Source: Oscheius sp. JU75
Taxonomy: Eukaryota > Nematoda > Chromadorea > Rhabditida > Rhabditidae
Length of the DNA stretch: 64,000 bases
Assembly (NCBI GenBank): GCA_037178855.1
Contig: JASJZC010000006.1
Location: forward strand, 2,480,001 to 2,544,000
Direction of reading: 5' to 3'
This document shows, one piece after another, positions 37,221 to 54,293 of this stretch (position 1 is its first letter; each line of letters begins with the position of its first letter). The notes beneath the pieces were generated by a model. It did no database searches. It saw only the letters and a list, made by a program, of their open reading frames with translations, and was not told the DNA's origin. The translations under genes and the position numbers were made by a program.

Positions 37221-40200
37221 ATGGGCTGCTGTGTCTCTTCGGAAAACGACTTCCATGAAGAACGGAAACGGCGACAGTCGTATGTTTCACTTTGCATAAA
37301 TAGTCAGAGAGGAGTTGCGCTTCCAATACACTGCCGCTTCTCATAATATATAAATGCAAAGTTTCAGAGGACAGCCAGAACACAAGTCGTAAGTCGTAGA
37401 CAGAACCTTATCCATGTTTAGCCTTGTGGTAACCGTAGAACTTTGTTAGGTCTTATGTTCCCACTATAAATAACAGACTCTTAGTTTCCAATACTAGACG
37501 AACTTTTTGTTTCACTAAATCTATAAACATAGAGAACAAAGGTTACAGGAATCCGTAGAGCGGTCAGGTTACGAGAAAATAGTAAACTTCAAACACTGCA
37601 CTTTTCAGTGCTTCTTTTCGGCTCAAAAGTATTTATTTTCAGCTCGGCGAAGTGCAGCAAAGTTGTAGACCAGACCAAAAGCTACAACTTTGTTACAAAA
37701 CATAGCTTGCCTGGAAGAAGAGTGCTTTGGGCATGATAATTGGGTGTAAGCAGCGGTTTTGGTGTGATTCGACCGCGGATTTACGGTGTATGACTAGTTT
37801 GGTTACACAGACAAGTGAACAGAAGAAAGTTAGGGATGTCGATGTCTTGAGGCTTTCTAGATTTTGTTTCTAGATATTCTCTAGTCCGAAACGAATGTCT
37901 TTGCAGAAATGTGTCAGAGACATAGTTCACATGATTTTGTTTCAGTTCTACCGCATAGGTGCTACGGAATTGAAAATGTACTATGTCTGCAATTTGCGCT
38001 TGACAAGTAAAGCCTATTGTATACTTGCATTTAATAGCTCACAACTTTCGAAATAAAAGATATAATGCGTTTCTTACAGCTTTTCCTACTACTACGGTCC
38101 CTATTCGTGAGTTCAAGTTCCTAAAGTTAGCCTCTTTTTTACACTGTTATTCTTTCTTTTCACTTTGCATCCAAAAACAGGAAAACTTGTTTCACCAAAC
38201 ACTAATACATAGACAGCTTGAAACAATTTGTGTGTTTTTCAAAACCAGAAAGTTCGATGTTTTGCTCCAATAGGACCTATCCATCAGTCTGCCATCTCTT
38301 CCCTGACTGTGAGTCAGATATGAAACAAAGAAAAAGATCTCGTTACAAAGCAAAAGATCAAAAGTATAAGGACAAAGTAGCCATTTTGGACCGATCTGTG
38401 CTTTTGCTTGAAGGTGATGACAAGACTTTAAGCTCACCAGGAACATTGAAACATAAACTGTTACCCTTAGTTTTGAAGTAGTAACCACTAATCTTTTTCC
38501 TTTTGGAGATCTTTTCAGTTCCAAGGAAAACTCTGAAAGTTGCAGCGAAGCGGTAACGGTTGCATTATGATTCCCGGCTTACATCTCACAGTTGAAACAT
38601 AGTTTACTACGCATACCAAAACGTACTCTTCCTTTTTTGCACTTCCAGTTAGCTCAAAAACACCACAAAAATGGCCTTCACGACTTACCTAACTGCATGT
38701 TTCAATTCACTTCTCTTCATTTTCAATCTCTTCTGGTCATCCAAACTAACCAACATGCACCAAACAAACACATTCTGAGCAAACACACAGTCGGCAATTA
38801 GGCACTTCAGATGATGAAAATTGCAGGTCGATGGGTGTCGGGATGGGAGTAGCCATGATGATGCAGCAGGCCGGAGCCATTGTCGGCGCTTCAGCTCCTC
38901 CAATCGACCCCAATGCCATTCAGGCACAGATCAGGAAGGCCAAGGTGGGTGTTTTTGTTGGTTAGTGCCGAAAATATACCCCTCTCGTCCAAAAGCCCAA
39001 ATTCGTGGCTTATCCCTAACCGGGGCCGTAGAACAATAACTTTTCTTTTGACAAACGATCAGACAGCGATGGCACAAGCTTCAAAGGTAAAATAAAGTTA
39101 CTGTCCGAATCGACGGCAAAGATCCTTGGAGAGCTCTGTGAGTCAAGCTCCTGTGGGGACTTGCGACACCGACCGTTGCGGAGGCCTCCTGAGGGGCCAG
39201 ATCGCGGGGCATTACGTTCCAAAGCTGCCCAATCTTTCTAGGAACGTCTTCACGTTTCAAACCAGCAAAGTTTATAGAACCCGTGAAGTAAAAAAGCCCC
39301 TTGGCCCTTCGTTTTGTAGAAGCTGTTTTTTTCAGAGTTAAGACTCAAGTTTTTTCCCTACTTCTCGAAAACTTTTTGATTTCGTCTAAGTTTCTAGAAA
39401 ACTACAGACGGCTATCGATGGATCGTAGAAGAGAGTATTTACACAAAATCGAAGACATGAGCTAGATGCCGTGTTTCAATTGCACGAGGATAAAAATGAT
39501 AGAGTAAAAGGATCCCATGAAACAAATAGCATTTCTTTTCCAAGGGTCATTCTCCATCTGAAAGACCTGTAATGTTCTGTTTCTAGTTCGAGAGTGCTAC
39601 TTTTGAAAACTTTTTTAACTGTTAGTCTTATAGAAAGCTGAACAAACGTTATCCTTTTATTGAGGATGGCGATTATCAATTACCTCAGCTTGAAAATGGT
39701 TGGGTACAAGTAGCTTATGAAACAAAAAAAAACATAAATTTTTGCAAGAAGGAGATTTCCTTCGGAAACTTCGAAAGCAGACGCGATTTAGGCTTTTTGC
39801 TTCATCCACTAGCTTCATAAAAAAAGCTATACATATCGGTACTGATTGGGTAAGACGATCGTCTTCAAAAGTAATGACACGAGCTCGTACCATTGTATGA
39901 GCATTCCATGTTCTTACAATCATAAACTTTGTCGCTACTTATAACAGTTCTGAAGCAAAACCTGCGCAATGTTGTTGTCTGTAAAATCTCTGTGCTGTCC
40001 AATATTCTGTGTGAATGGTCACGTAATAGGTAGCCAGATTGAAGCAAAGGTATTGAAATGTCGTACGTGTTACCGCTATGGGAGTGCTACATTTTCCAAA
40101 CCATGTGTCCATCACCTTGGGGAAACAAAAATACAAACCAGTTGAAAAACTTTGGTATTTTTTCAAATAAACCGCATTATGATTGAACCACCAACCAAAC

Positions 40201-40680
40201 CAGTAAAGCCTTTTCGCATATCAACTGAAACAAAAACTTTCCATTTCTGAACAAGCCAAACTACGGTTCATTCGAAGAAGATCACAGCCAAAAGAAAATT
40301 GTGAATATCTGGTACGACCTTTGGAACGGAAAAAATTTGTTCCAGGGCCAAGAAGCCATGTACAGCATTGGTGGGGAAAGGGGCGCTTCTATTTTACTGT
40401 TCAACATAGTCCGGAGAGTCAACAAGTCCAGTATAAGTAGATCGGGATGAAACAATAAAGATTCCAAATCATTACACTACATGCTATCACACTTTTCGTA
40501 AAATTTGATCGGGTATCGAGAAACGTTAAAACCAAAAAGACGTCTTCTTCTCGTTCAAGATTAGCTAAACCACGAGTTTTTCAGGCGGAAGGCCGCACAG
40601 TGACGATGGTCAACGGTTGTTTGTACTTCGACTACCAGTTAGTGGCCAGGATACCTCCAAACTACGATATTCGAGTCTGA
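37221..40680 (+). CDS. small predicted N-myristoylated protein
   Basis: I do not recognise this gene. Four exons join in phase: 37221-37279, 38827-38944, 39063-39086 (a 24-base microexon, the least certain) and 40585-40680, giving about 98 residues. The protein starts MGCCVSS, with Gly2 and Ser6 as N-myristoylation requires and Cys3/Cys4 as likely palmitoylation sites, so membrane attachment is expected. Then come a charged stretch (ENDFHEERKRRQ), a Met/Gly/Ala-rich segment (GVGMGVAMMMQQAGAIVGAS), PPIDPNAIQAQIRKAK and a conserved-looking end, LYFDYQLVARIPPNYDIRV. The start resembles LAMTOR1, but the rest does not. Introns 1 and 3 carry many TGTTTCA/TGAAACA motifs. Consistent phases and good splice sites support a real gene. 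Confidence 0.65.
37641..37706. repeat. short palindromic repeat, copy 6
   Basis: Left arm AGTGCAGCAAAGTTGTAGAC and right arm GCTACAACTTTGTTACAAAA, in intron 1 of the small myristoylated-protein gene. Confidence 0.65.
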
Positions 40681-40777
40681 CCATACTCTACTTCAAACTT
40701 TGATCTCCCAATGTTTGTTCTTTCCCTCGTGCATCTGTATCATATTCCACAACCAGAATCCCATTGTGTTCACTTTT

Positions 40778-40785
40778 CTGTTTCA
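40778..40785 (+). promoter_or_regulatory. exact CTGTTTCA core
   Basis: Full eight-base match, just before the polyadenylation signal of the small gene. Confidence 0.5.
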
Positions 40786-40798
40786 GCGTGTGTAGAAA

Positions 40799-40804
40799 AA
40801 TAAA
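40799..40804 (+). terminator. polyadenylation signal AATAAA
   Basis: Canonical signal 119 bases after the stop codon at 40680, in a plausible place for the 3' end of the small gene. Confidence 0.6.
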
Positions 40805-41431
40805 ATGTTTACCGAATTGCCCTGAGAACAGTCATCAAAACTGCAGCTCATTTTCATGTGATTGTGAAACGCAAGACTTGGTTGATACATACGTCGATAC
40901 AAGTTGACAAAAATAGTCAGAATACAGAAATTCCCGTTTGCTGAAAAATGTCACAATTACACATTGCGTGAAACATTTTCCACCATTCATTGCGGTGTGG
41001 TGTTTCTTCGTTAGAATCAAAATCAGGACGTTCTTTGACTGTTTATGTACCATTTTGGTGTAACATATAGTTTCTCACCTTTTAGCTAAAAATGGCTTAG
41101 ACTTCGTTTCGATAATAGGAGTGTTCAAATGATCAACATACTTAATGGGACAACTACGTCTAGTGCATGATTCGTATACGAGTCATCGTAACTGGCAGCG
41201 GTCCGGAAGATGTTCACAAGAATCTTCTACAGTGCTCCGAGCAGAACTGGCCTTGTAACAACCAAATTGGCTGGTCTGTTAACGATTTTGGTGAAGCAAT
41301 AAAGCCTCTTTCCGCTATCTGAATGTAACATGATCATTTGGAGATTGTCATATATTTGATGGTATACAACTAGGCATGTCAGCAGGCTCAGGCTAGACCA
41401 GAAGCTCACTTTATAGAAAACTTGAAACATT
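40805..41431. other. intergenic between convergent genes
   Basis: Short spacer between the plus gene ending at 40680 and the minus kynureninase ending at 41488. It holds TGAAACA at 40979 and 41423 and nothing else recognised. Confidence 0.5.
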
Positions 41432-41437
41432 TTTATT
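41432..41437 (-). terminator. polyadenylation signal AATAAA
   Basis: AATAAA on the minus strand about 50 bases after the kynureninase stop codon. Confidence 0.65.
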
Positions 41438-41487
41438 CTCACTCAACCCTCATTACCACGATCCACTGGCTGCAAAACATCTTCCTT

Positions 41488-46895
<5,408 letters not shown>

Positions 46896-48058
46896 CCTTT
46901 TTTAGATTGTGGAAATCCGCTGAAATACTGTTGTCTTAGGTCAATGCGAGAATATAAAAGAGTGGAAACTTTTCGGAAATATAAAAATATTTCAAAGCTA
47001 GTACGAGAAGTATTCTCCAGAAGTACAGACGGTTTTACGACAGCAAAGACAACAAAACTGGTACTACTGAATAGTTCTATGAATCTTTTTTTGCAGAAAT
47101 GGTAGTACGTTTCGGGTTACTAATGACAGCGTAATAATTCAATAGTTTCCTGAAAGATTTCTTTGTTTGTTTGCCCGTGGCCACGAAACAAAAACAAAAC
47201 AAAACAAAAAGCTCTACATTGCTGTTTTTCGAAATTGATGCCAAGTAATTGAGTTGTATAACAACGACAATAAATTCTATTGCAACCGACGAAAGATTTT
47301 AGAGAGTGAAGTAAACGGTATAGAAATAGAAACAGAAGGGCAAAGAGAGGGAGACAGAGAGACAGGGTGAAAAGAGGACCGAGAGGGTCGTTGATAGTGA
47401 AGGGAAAACACAATTTTGAACAGAATCTGAAACAAAAACTACTACTCGAACGGAGGGAAGCTCGAAAAGACAGCCGCTGACATTTGGTCTCAGCTCTCTC
47501 GTAAACTTTTCGACGACGCGGGACAACAAAAACAGCGCATTCTCTATCGGCAACGGCTTAGTTTTCGAGTAGCTGGAAGGGAAGAAAAGAAGCGGGAAAA
47601 TGTCATCGTGGTCAGATAAGGGTTTCTGTGACCACAAGGGGGCGGGAGCAGATAACAATAGAAGCCAGTGGGACAATAAGGTTAGTAAACAATGATTTTA
47701 TGGAGGCTAATCGTGAGTAGAGGTCAAAAAAGATTTTGGAAAAACAATGTTTTATTGGCGAGCCTTATATAGGAGAAGAAGACTTATTTGATGAGTTAAA
47801 CTATGACGTTGTAACAGACCACAATACAAAGTTTTGCAAAGTTCGACGTTTTTCTGAAGCTTCCTATTCATCAAACAACAACGACTCATTAATCGATCGG
47901 AATATCTGATCGAAAATAAGTAAATGGTCATGTTGCTCAAGCCTAGCAACACGGTATTGGATTAAGAGTCTTGGGCCTTATTATTTCAAATGGGTTTCAC
48001 AGGAGTGCATGTTCCATATCTATACTCACTTTCCTGCCTAAAACATTATTTTTCAAGC

Positions 48059-48122
48059 TGCCGATGTACTGCAAAATTGTAGCTTTCGATTGGGGCTACA
48101 ACTTTTGCAAAACAGAGTATGC
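48059..48122. repeat. short palindromic repeat, copy 7
   Basis: Left arm CCGATGTACTGCAAAATTGTAG and right arm GGCTACAACTTTTGCAAAAC around a short spacer. Confidence 0.68.
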
Positions 48123-48534
48123 CTAAAACTAGTGCTAGCTCCAAGCACAACTGAAAGAGAAAAAAAAGAAGAGACGACTAAGCTGGGTATCTAACACCGA
48201 CACACTAGAAATGGATCAATAGGTCCCGCCACGAACTGTTTTCATTTGGCTGTGAAAATTTTTTTTTGACAGAACGACTTGGAAACAGTAGAATGTGTAC
48301 TCGTCACTGCCGACATTATACGGAGAAAAATGTTTCATCAGAATGGTTTAGTCATTGAAATGCATTGGGTAGATGATATTCACATCGAAACGTATCAAGC
48401 TAGAAAATAATAACGTACATGTAAAAAAAGGACAAAGACCATTTCTGGGAATGTGCCTCCGCGACACGTTCCCCCGGACACTGTGCTGTAAAGCGTCGAA
48501 GAATGATTTATGACGGCTGACCAATTATCGACTG

Positions 48535-48542
48535 TGAAACAG
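48535..48542 (-). promoter_or_regulatory. exact CTGTTTCA core
   Basis: Full eight-base match on the minus strand. Confidence 0.5.
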
Positions 48543-49769
48543 TTTTGCAAAAGAATCATTTCCAAGCCGCACTGTAATCCGAGATCAACTCTACGCTTTC
48601 CTCAATCAAGCAAACAAAAGTTCGCCTACTTTTTATGTTATCCTGAAAAATGTGAAGACTTCTATTACTGAAACCCTGTCTATATCAATAAATGGACAAA
48701 GTCTCACCCGTATCCCCTCGTCATGACATTAACCAACTCTCTCCTGTACCACCTCGACTGGACAAGTGATATTCCTTTCTGCGGGAGGAATGTGATCGAA
48801 AAAGTTACAGAGGATAGTAGGAAAACGATATAACATGCACATATATCAGACAGCTTTTGGAAGGAACAAGTGGACGTAGCATCCATAAATACCTGCCTAA
48901 ACTCTGGTCTACTACTACTTTTCCTCGCTTTAGAGAGTCTAAATTATACGAAAAGAGGTTTGGTGACTACAGTCTAGGTTGAAAGCTGACCGATGAAGCA
49001 AGAATGATCTAGCGGATGGTGTTCTAAAACAAGAGACATCTCTTCTGGGTCCCTGTCCTACTAGAAAAACATTGCGCATCTCATTTATTCCTCTAGATTC
49101 TGTCTGTAGGATTGGTAGTGTTAGGCGTAGGCGACAGATTCTTGAAAACGGTGTCCAGCACGTGTAGAGATCCAGCGCGGTCCGTTCGGGCTGTCTGGAG
49201 TTTTTTTTAACTGTGGGAACGTACTAATCAAGGCGTGGAACTGCAATAGACAGGCAGGCAGATATCTTAGGCAAGTGGTGAAACATTTGAAAAAGTGAAA
49301 ACATGACCAAAGAACTACTGCAGTGTTTGGTTGAAGCAAGCAATGAATCTTTCCTGTAGAGCAACTTTTTGGTTTCAGTTATCAAAGTTCCGTCGCTTTT
49401 GCTGACGATAATGTCACAATTTTTGTTTTGACAGAATATTTTGCCAGCAAGTTTTGGGGGTTCGAACCCTGTCCTTCGAGTCTACAACTGGTGTGGGACC
49501 CATGATATTGATAACCGTTTTTTGGTTTTTGTTGTCCCCTATTCTCGATTGCTATAAAGTACTAACCGTTCATCAAATTTAGCAAAACTGCGCACTGTTT
49601 GAGCAAAAACGCTTCGCTGTTAGATTTTATCCAACTGCGCTCGCCTCTTACACTGGTCTGCGGGCAGCACGAAAACTTGTGCCTAGCCCCGGAGCCAGAA
49701 GAACTTGCAATTCTGGAACTTTAAAGCTCAGTCTGCTCACCAGGAAAGTGCCAACTCGAATGAGAATTT

Positions 49770-50200
49770 AACAGATGTTACAAGGTGAATACCCAGCCCA
49801 CTGCTTTCCTGGCAGCAGAACAAAGCTGCAACAAATTTGGTTGCAATTTGGTAGCCATTCAAAACGTGATTGAAAATGGCTGCGCGTCCGACAGCGAGTA
49901 CTTCAGCTACAAGTTTTTGGATCGGAGCTAACTATCTTATGGGCCCGCAGTGGTCGTGGAATACTGGAGCACCGTTGGATTTTATGATTTGGGCACCAAG
50001 TCAGCCGAGTGATCCTAGTGGTTATCAGTGTGCTGTCATTAGAGAGCAAGATAACGGGTGGACGTGGTTTGGACCTTTGGGTTTTGAAAATTAACGTTCA
50101 AGAAAGAGCAATGCTATCCTCTGAAGCCGTCTGTGTGCCAAGTTGGCCCAAACACGTCTCCTTCTCCGTCTCCAGCTCCGACGTGTGATAATACATGTCC
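49770..50200 (+). pseudogene. C-type lectin domain, frameshifted
   Basis: The frame from about 49775 reads CYKVNTQPTAFLAAEQ and NLVAIQNVIENG and then hits a stop. A second frame from 49870 picks up TSFWIGANYLMGPQWSWNTG, the second half of a C-type lectin fold with the WIG and Trp/Cys landmarks. The two halves are offset by one frame, so this copy is broken. A cysteine-rich end (TCDNTCPGEKW) follows. No leader exon was found upstream. Confidence 0.75.
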
Positions 50201-50854
50201 TGGTGAAAAATGGAGAGCCAGCTGGGTAACTAAAAAGAAACAGGAAAGTGTTCCGTACCGAATAAGTTCAGATTGAACTGAAAATGGGATTAGGGGGTCA
50301 ATTGAAATGCGTTTTTTATAATCAATTAGGTCACACTGTACGCACTTTCCACTATGAAGCGCAGTGCTCGTAGGAGTGAATCGGACAGATATGATCGGTC
50401 GGACAAAAACAAAAAATGGGATTGGGGGTCAGGTGACGCAAATTAATAAATTTGTGAAAAAGGTATTTCCAATTCTGTGTATCTTGTATATGATTATGTT
50501 AGATTCCACCACCAATCTGTATGAAAAAAAGCCTGTCTTCTCGGGAACATGTACGCGCTTTCCATGCCAGCTTGAAAAACAAAGGATCAGCTTACAATTA
50601 GTCATAACTGAAGGAGCAGTAGGTTACGTATCGAATAAAGCAGTGTTAACAAAAGAATTATGTTTGATGTACGAGAATCACCTGTGCTACTAACTAGAAA
50701 ACATCACTCCACACCCACAATCTTTGTCTTTTTGGGTAATTTAATAAAAAGCGTAGGGAATTCACTCCCTTCCTAGCATCCTGTCAACATTTTCATACGA
50801 TCACACGATCTCTTCTGCTGATATGGGCAGTTTTTTTTCGAAAAGACTTTCCAC
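50201..50854. other. spacer in the lectin cluster
   Basis: It holds an open frame of 109 codons (50364-50693) that I do not recognise and do not accept as a gene, and AATAAA sequences near 50740. Nothing else is seen. Confidence 0.4.
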
Positions 50855-50860
50855 TGATAA
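50855..50860 (+). promoter_or_regulatory. GATA-factor site before lectin start
   Basis: TGATAA followed by GAG lies 18 bases before the ATG at 50879. The same block (CTGATA, purine, GAG, TTGCT) precedes the starts of the two other intact lectins. In C. elegans, intestinal genes, including many immune lectins, use TGATAA sites for ELT-2; use here is inferred. Confidence 0.5.
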
Positions 50861-50878
50861 GAGTTGCTCCATTCTTCC

Positions 50879-51478
50879 ATGTTACCGACTGCTCTTCTCG
50901 TGGCATTTGCCTCGGTTGCTTGGGCAGCTTGCCCAATGGGGAGTATCTATGGAGAGAGCTTTAGCAAGTACGCTTCTTGCACTGCTCCATAGTCAATATC
51001 AAAATTGCAGATGCTACATGGTGAATACCGAACTCCTCAGTTTCCTGGTAGCTGAGCAAACGTGCAATAAGCTCGGCGGCAATCTGGTTGTCCTAGAAAA
51101 TATGTTCGAAAATACCTACGTATCCAACTTCACGAGTACTACTGTTCAAGTCACAAGTTTTTGGATCGGAGCAAACTACCTAATGAATCCGCAGTGGACA
51201 TGGACTACTGGAGCACCTGTGACTTTTACAAACTGGGCACCAACCGAGCCAGCTGATCCCCCTTATCCTTATGAGTGTGCCGCCGCTAGAGAGCCGCTAA
51301 AGGGAGACACGTGGACGTAGTTCAGCAATTTTATCTCTGTAACTGAGAATTCAGAAAACACCACTGCAACATACAGAAAGCCTCTGTGTGTCAATTTGAT
51401 CCGAACTCCTTCTCCGTGTCAGCAGAGCAGCAGCGTGTCATCTCGAAGGGAGTGCCAAAGGAAAAAGGATTGAACTGA
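50879..51478 (+). CDS. secreted C-type lectin, intact
   Basis: Three exons join in phase: 50879-50967, 51011-51316, 51355-51478 (172 residues), with introns of only 43 and 38 bases. The leader MLPTALLVAFASVAWA should be cut before CPMGS. The C-type lectin fold follows: CYMVNTELLSFLVAEQTC, SFWIGANYLMNPQWTWTTG, FTNWAPTEPADP, YECAA and the closing HHCNIQKASVCQFD. The polar tail has no membrane anchor, so the protein should be secreted. Many such nematode lectins are intestinal and infection-induced; the GATA site just before the start fits that. An almost identical gene lies inverted at 54294-54904. Confidence 0.9.
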
Positions 51479-51999
51479 AAGAGATATTCCACACACTGAA
51501 TAAAGCTAAAACGTGTTTGTCTTTCTTGGCAGGAATGTATAAAACAGTGCTGTTATACAAATTTGGAACATCTCCACTCCCCGGAACCAGTCTCCTCCAG
51601 GAGGATTCCCCTCACTATCGCTTCTCTTGATAGGGAAACTCTCTCGAAAAGAGATTCCGCTGATAAGAGTTGCTCTTTTCATCCATGTTAGCGACAGAGA
51701 GCTGCTCTTATCAACAGAAGAGATTGTGCAAAAATGTTTCAGTGGTGAATAGAAGACAGGTTGTTTCACTTAAACGATTGATAGGTTTCAAAATTTGTGG
51801 TTACGGAGAAATGGTTGGCATCACAAGAAAGGCCGAGCAAACAGTTATTTTTGAATCTTAACTTTATTCAACACGGATAAGCTCACTACGCGTGTGTTTG
51901 TTAATTCCTCTTTCACTTTTTGAGAAGACGTTGTCCTGCTGGGAAGGCTGAGCTCCCATTGCTTCCAACAGAGCGGTTGTTGTCGTATGATCTAGAATA
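51479..51999. other. 3' flank with broken promoter copies
   Basis: It contains an AATAAA soon after the stop. It also has duplicated promoter pieces (CTGATAAGAGTTGCTC with a truncated leader start ATGTTAGCGACAG at about 51686) and the shared flank repeat at 51757. The same arrangement is inverted at about 53760-54290. Confidence 0.6.
51757..51859 (+). repeat. lectin-cluster flank repeat, copy 1
   Basis: About 100 bases starting GGTTGTTTCACTTAAACGAT, with GGTTGGCATCACAAGAAAGG in the middle. It recurs at 53745-53843 (inverted), 55138-55244 and 56278-56395. Three of the four copies carry TGTTTCA at the start. Confidence 0.8.
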
Positions 52000-52545
52000 A
52001 TTTTGATCAAGATACGCAGGTTTTTTTGCTGCGAACGAGCTTGCAACAAAGTGGGACGAAATCTAATTTTCCTACAAGTATGTTCCGGAATTGCTACCAC
52101 AAGTACCATAGCGCAAAACTTTTGAATTGGTGCAAACTACCTATTAAACCCACAAAAAGAACATGGATAACTGGGGCGCCAGCGGATTTCACAAATTGGG
52201 CACCGAACAACCAAGTGTTCCAAGTGTTTTATCATGTGTGCGGCAGTTAGTGCGCAAGATAACACGTGGACGTATGTTGGAAAATACTTTTTCTTCGAAA
52301 AATCTTCTACAGAAAAGTGTACTGCTGTTCCCTGAAACCATCTGGATGTCAGGTTAAACAATAAATCTGGTTTCAGCTACAGAGAGACGGTTTATTAATG
52401 TGACGAAAAATTTTTGGATCGGAGCAACTACCTAATGAATCCTAATGATTGGACTACCTAATGACCGACTACTGGAGAACCTGTAATTTATACAAACACG
52501 AGACGCTGCCGCTAAAGAAGCTAAAGAGAAAGACTATCAATGAAG
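52000..52545 (+). pseudogene. C-type lectin fragments, degenerate
   Basis: Two decayed pieces of the lectin exon 2 follow one another. At 52030-52280 are relics of the ACNK, NFWIGANYLL-like and TGAPADFTNWAP segments with frameshifts; at 52405-52540 is a further relic of WIGANYLMNP and AREP-like text with deletions. No start exon or continuous frame remains. Confidence 0.7.
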
Positions 52546-52642
52546 TAGCTCTGTAATTTTATATCTTAAACCTACAATTTGAAAACAGTAGCATCTGTAT
52601 GTCAAATTGATTCCAATGATAAGGGTCGAAAAGACTTTCCAC

Positions 52643-52649
52643 TGATAGG
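52643..52649 (+). promoter_or_regulatory. GATA-like site before lectin start
   Basis: TGATAGG in the shared block 18 bases before the ATG at 52667. It differs from the TGATAAG of the 50879 gene at one base. Confidence 0.4.
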
Positions 52650-52666
52650 AGTTGCTTCATTCTTCC

Positions 52667-53260
52667 ATGTTACCGACGGCTCTTCTCTTGGCATTTGCCT
52701 CGGCTGCTTGGGCATTTTGTCCACAGGGGACTACCTATGGACCCAGCTTTGGGAAGTACGTTTCTCGCGCTTCATATTTAATAGCAAAATTGCAGATGCT
52801 ACAAGGTAAATACCGAACTCCTCAGTTTCCTGGCAGCTGAGCAAAATTGTAATAACCTTGGCGGCAATCTGGTTGTCATACAAAACATGTACGAAAATAA
52901 CTACGTGTCCAATCTTGCGAATTCTACTGGTCAAGTCTCAAGTTTTTGGATCGGAGCAAACTACCTAATGAATCCGCAGTGGACATGGACTACTGGAGCA
53001 CCTGCTGTTCCAAACTGGGCACAAAACCAGCCAATGGATCCCAGTGCATATGAGTGTGCTGCGGTTAAAGAAGAGTACCAATGGACGTAGTTCAGTAATT
53101 TTATATCTGAAACCGACAATTAAGAAAACAGCAGTGCAATACACAGAGAGCATCTGTATGTCAAATTGATCTGATCTCATATCCGTCTACAGCTTCGACG
53201 GGCAATGGTACATGTCCTGGTGATTTTGGCCAAACTGCCAAATACGAGAAACATTTTTAG
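52667..53260 (+). CDS. secreted C-type lectin, intact, diverged
   Basis: Exons 52667-52755, 52796-53086 and 53125-53260 join in phase (171 residues). The leader is MLPTALLLAFASAAWA; the lectin fold carries CYKVNTELLSFLAAEQNC, SSFWIGANYLMNPQWTWTTG, PNWAQNQPMDP, YECAAV and QQCNTQRASVCQID. The tail differs from the two twin genes and includes GNGTCPGDF. A further exon-like stretch at 53262-53311 (CSNGYTFYLGTCKCYK) suggests that the ancestral protein had a second domain that is now cut off. Lies between the two arms of the inverted duplication. Confidence 0.85.
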
Positions 53261-54293
53261 AAAATCCTGTGTGCAGTAATGGATATACATTTTATCTTGG
53301 GACCTGCAAGTGCTACAAGGTGGGATTATAAAACAGCTTGATGATATCTTGTTAAGAATTTCGGTCCTCAGTCTTCTGGACAGCAGCTTGTCATCACAAA
53401 AAATGAGGGAGTGAGAAACAAAGAAGCAGTGAATTGAAGGATTCCACATACCGAATAATGCTAAAATGTGTTTGACTTCTGGAAACTTCTGACTTCTTGT
53501 CAAGATTATTCCTGTCAAAAATGTTGCTGCTATTTTACGTAAAAAATGTACAAATTTGGAACATCCATACTCCTCGGAGCCAGTCTCCTCCAGGAGACAG
53601 CCCACACTACTGAATCAATCTCTGTCTACCTATCTCTTTGTCTCCTGTTTGGTCTGTGCCGTGTTTTCCCTCTCTCTAAAGTCTGTCGTCGACGGCAACA
53701 GGATTCATCGTCTCTTTCTGTTCTCCGTGCTGAATAAAGTTAAGATTCAAACATAACTGTGTTTGCTTGGCCTTTCTTGTGATGCCAACCATTTCTCCAT
53801 AACCACAAACTTTGAAACATATCAATCGTTTGGGTGAAACAACCTGTCTTCTCCGTAAGGGCACCCCTCTCTCTTGGAAGACCTGATAAGGATTGTTTTA
53901 TTCACCACTGGAACACTTTTGCACAATCTCTTCTGTTGATAAGAGTAGCTCTCTCAAAAAATCTTTCCACTGATATAAGTCGAAAGACTTTCCACTCACT
54001 CATAAGAGTTGCTCCATTCTTCCATGTTACCGACAAAATAAGCACTGTCGCTAACATGGATGAAAAGAGCAACTCTTATCAGCGGAAGTTCTTTTCGTGA
54101 GAGCTGCCCTATCAAGAGAAGCGATAGTGAGGGGAATCCTCCTGGAGGAGACTGGTTCCGAGGAATGGAGATATTCCAAATTTGTACACTTTTATGTAAG
54201 ATAACAGCAACATTTTGGACAGGAACAAACTTGACAAGATATTTCCAGAAGTCAAACACGTTTTAGCTTTATTCGGTGTGTGGAATATCTTGT
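53261..54293. other. rearranged spacer in the lectin cluster
   Basis: It holds the exon-like piece 53262-53311, the inverted flank repeat 53745-53843, and several promoter and leader-start pieces in both orientations at 53930-54070, ending in a foldback around 54000-54085. No intact gene. Confidence 0.5.
53745..53843 (-). repeat. lectin-cluster flank repeat, copy 2 (inverted)
   Basis: Reverse-orientation copy of the 51757 repeat, with TGAAACA at 53813 and 53835. Confidence 0.8.

Larger units (their letters stand above)
32267..38194 (+). promoter_or_regulatory. piRNA-type motif block, plus only
   Basis: TGTTTCA starts: 32267, 33289, 33739, 35298, 35488, 35571, 35632, 37283, 37508, 37938, 38188; no TGAAACA was found in this span. 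The last four lie in the first intron of the small gene at 37221, and 37283 overlaps its 5' splice site. Confidence 0.65.
38219..41429 (-). promoter_or_regulatory. piRNA-type motif block, mostly minus
   Basis: TGAAACA starts (-): 38219, 38321, 38447, 38593, 39518, 39718, 40226, 40448, 40979, 41423. TGTTTCA starts (+): 38698, 39472, 40779. The switch from the plus block is sharp: 38188 is plus and 38219 is minus. Confidence 0.62.
46896..49769. other. intergenic upstream of kynureninase
   Basis: No supported gene. Motif hits: TGAAACA at 47428, 48535, 49279 and TGTTTCA at 48331. The density falls towards the lectin cluster. A palindromic repeat lies at 48059. The kynureninase promoter must lie at the left end, but no clear element is seen. 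Confidence 0.45.

Noticed and set aside
39121-39232. GC-richer open stretch in intron 3 of the small myristoylated gene
   Set aside because: Could not be joined in phase; the required intron would be about 34 bases, and the translation looks random in all frames.
49440-49500. GGGGGTTCGAACCCTG, looking like a tRNA T-arm
   Set aside because: On neither strand can a five-pair T stem, an anticodon arm and an acceptor stem be drawn at the right spacing.
50364-50693. 109-codon open frame in the lectin cluster
   Set aside because: No leader, lectin residues or homology that I can see, and no supporting splice sites.
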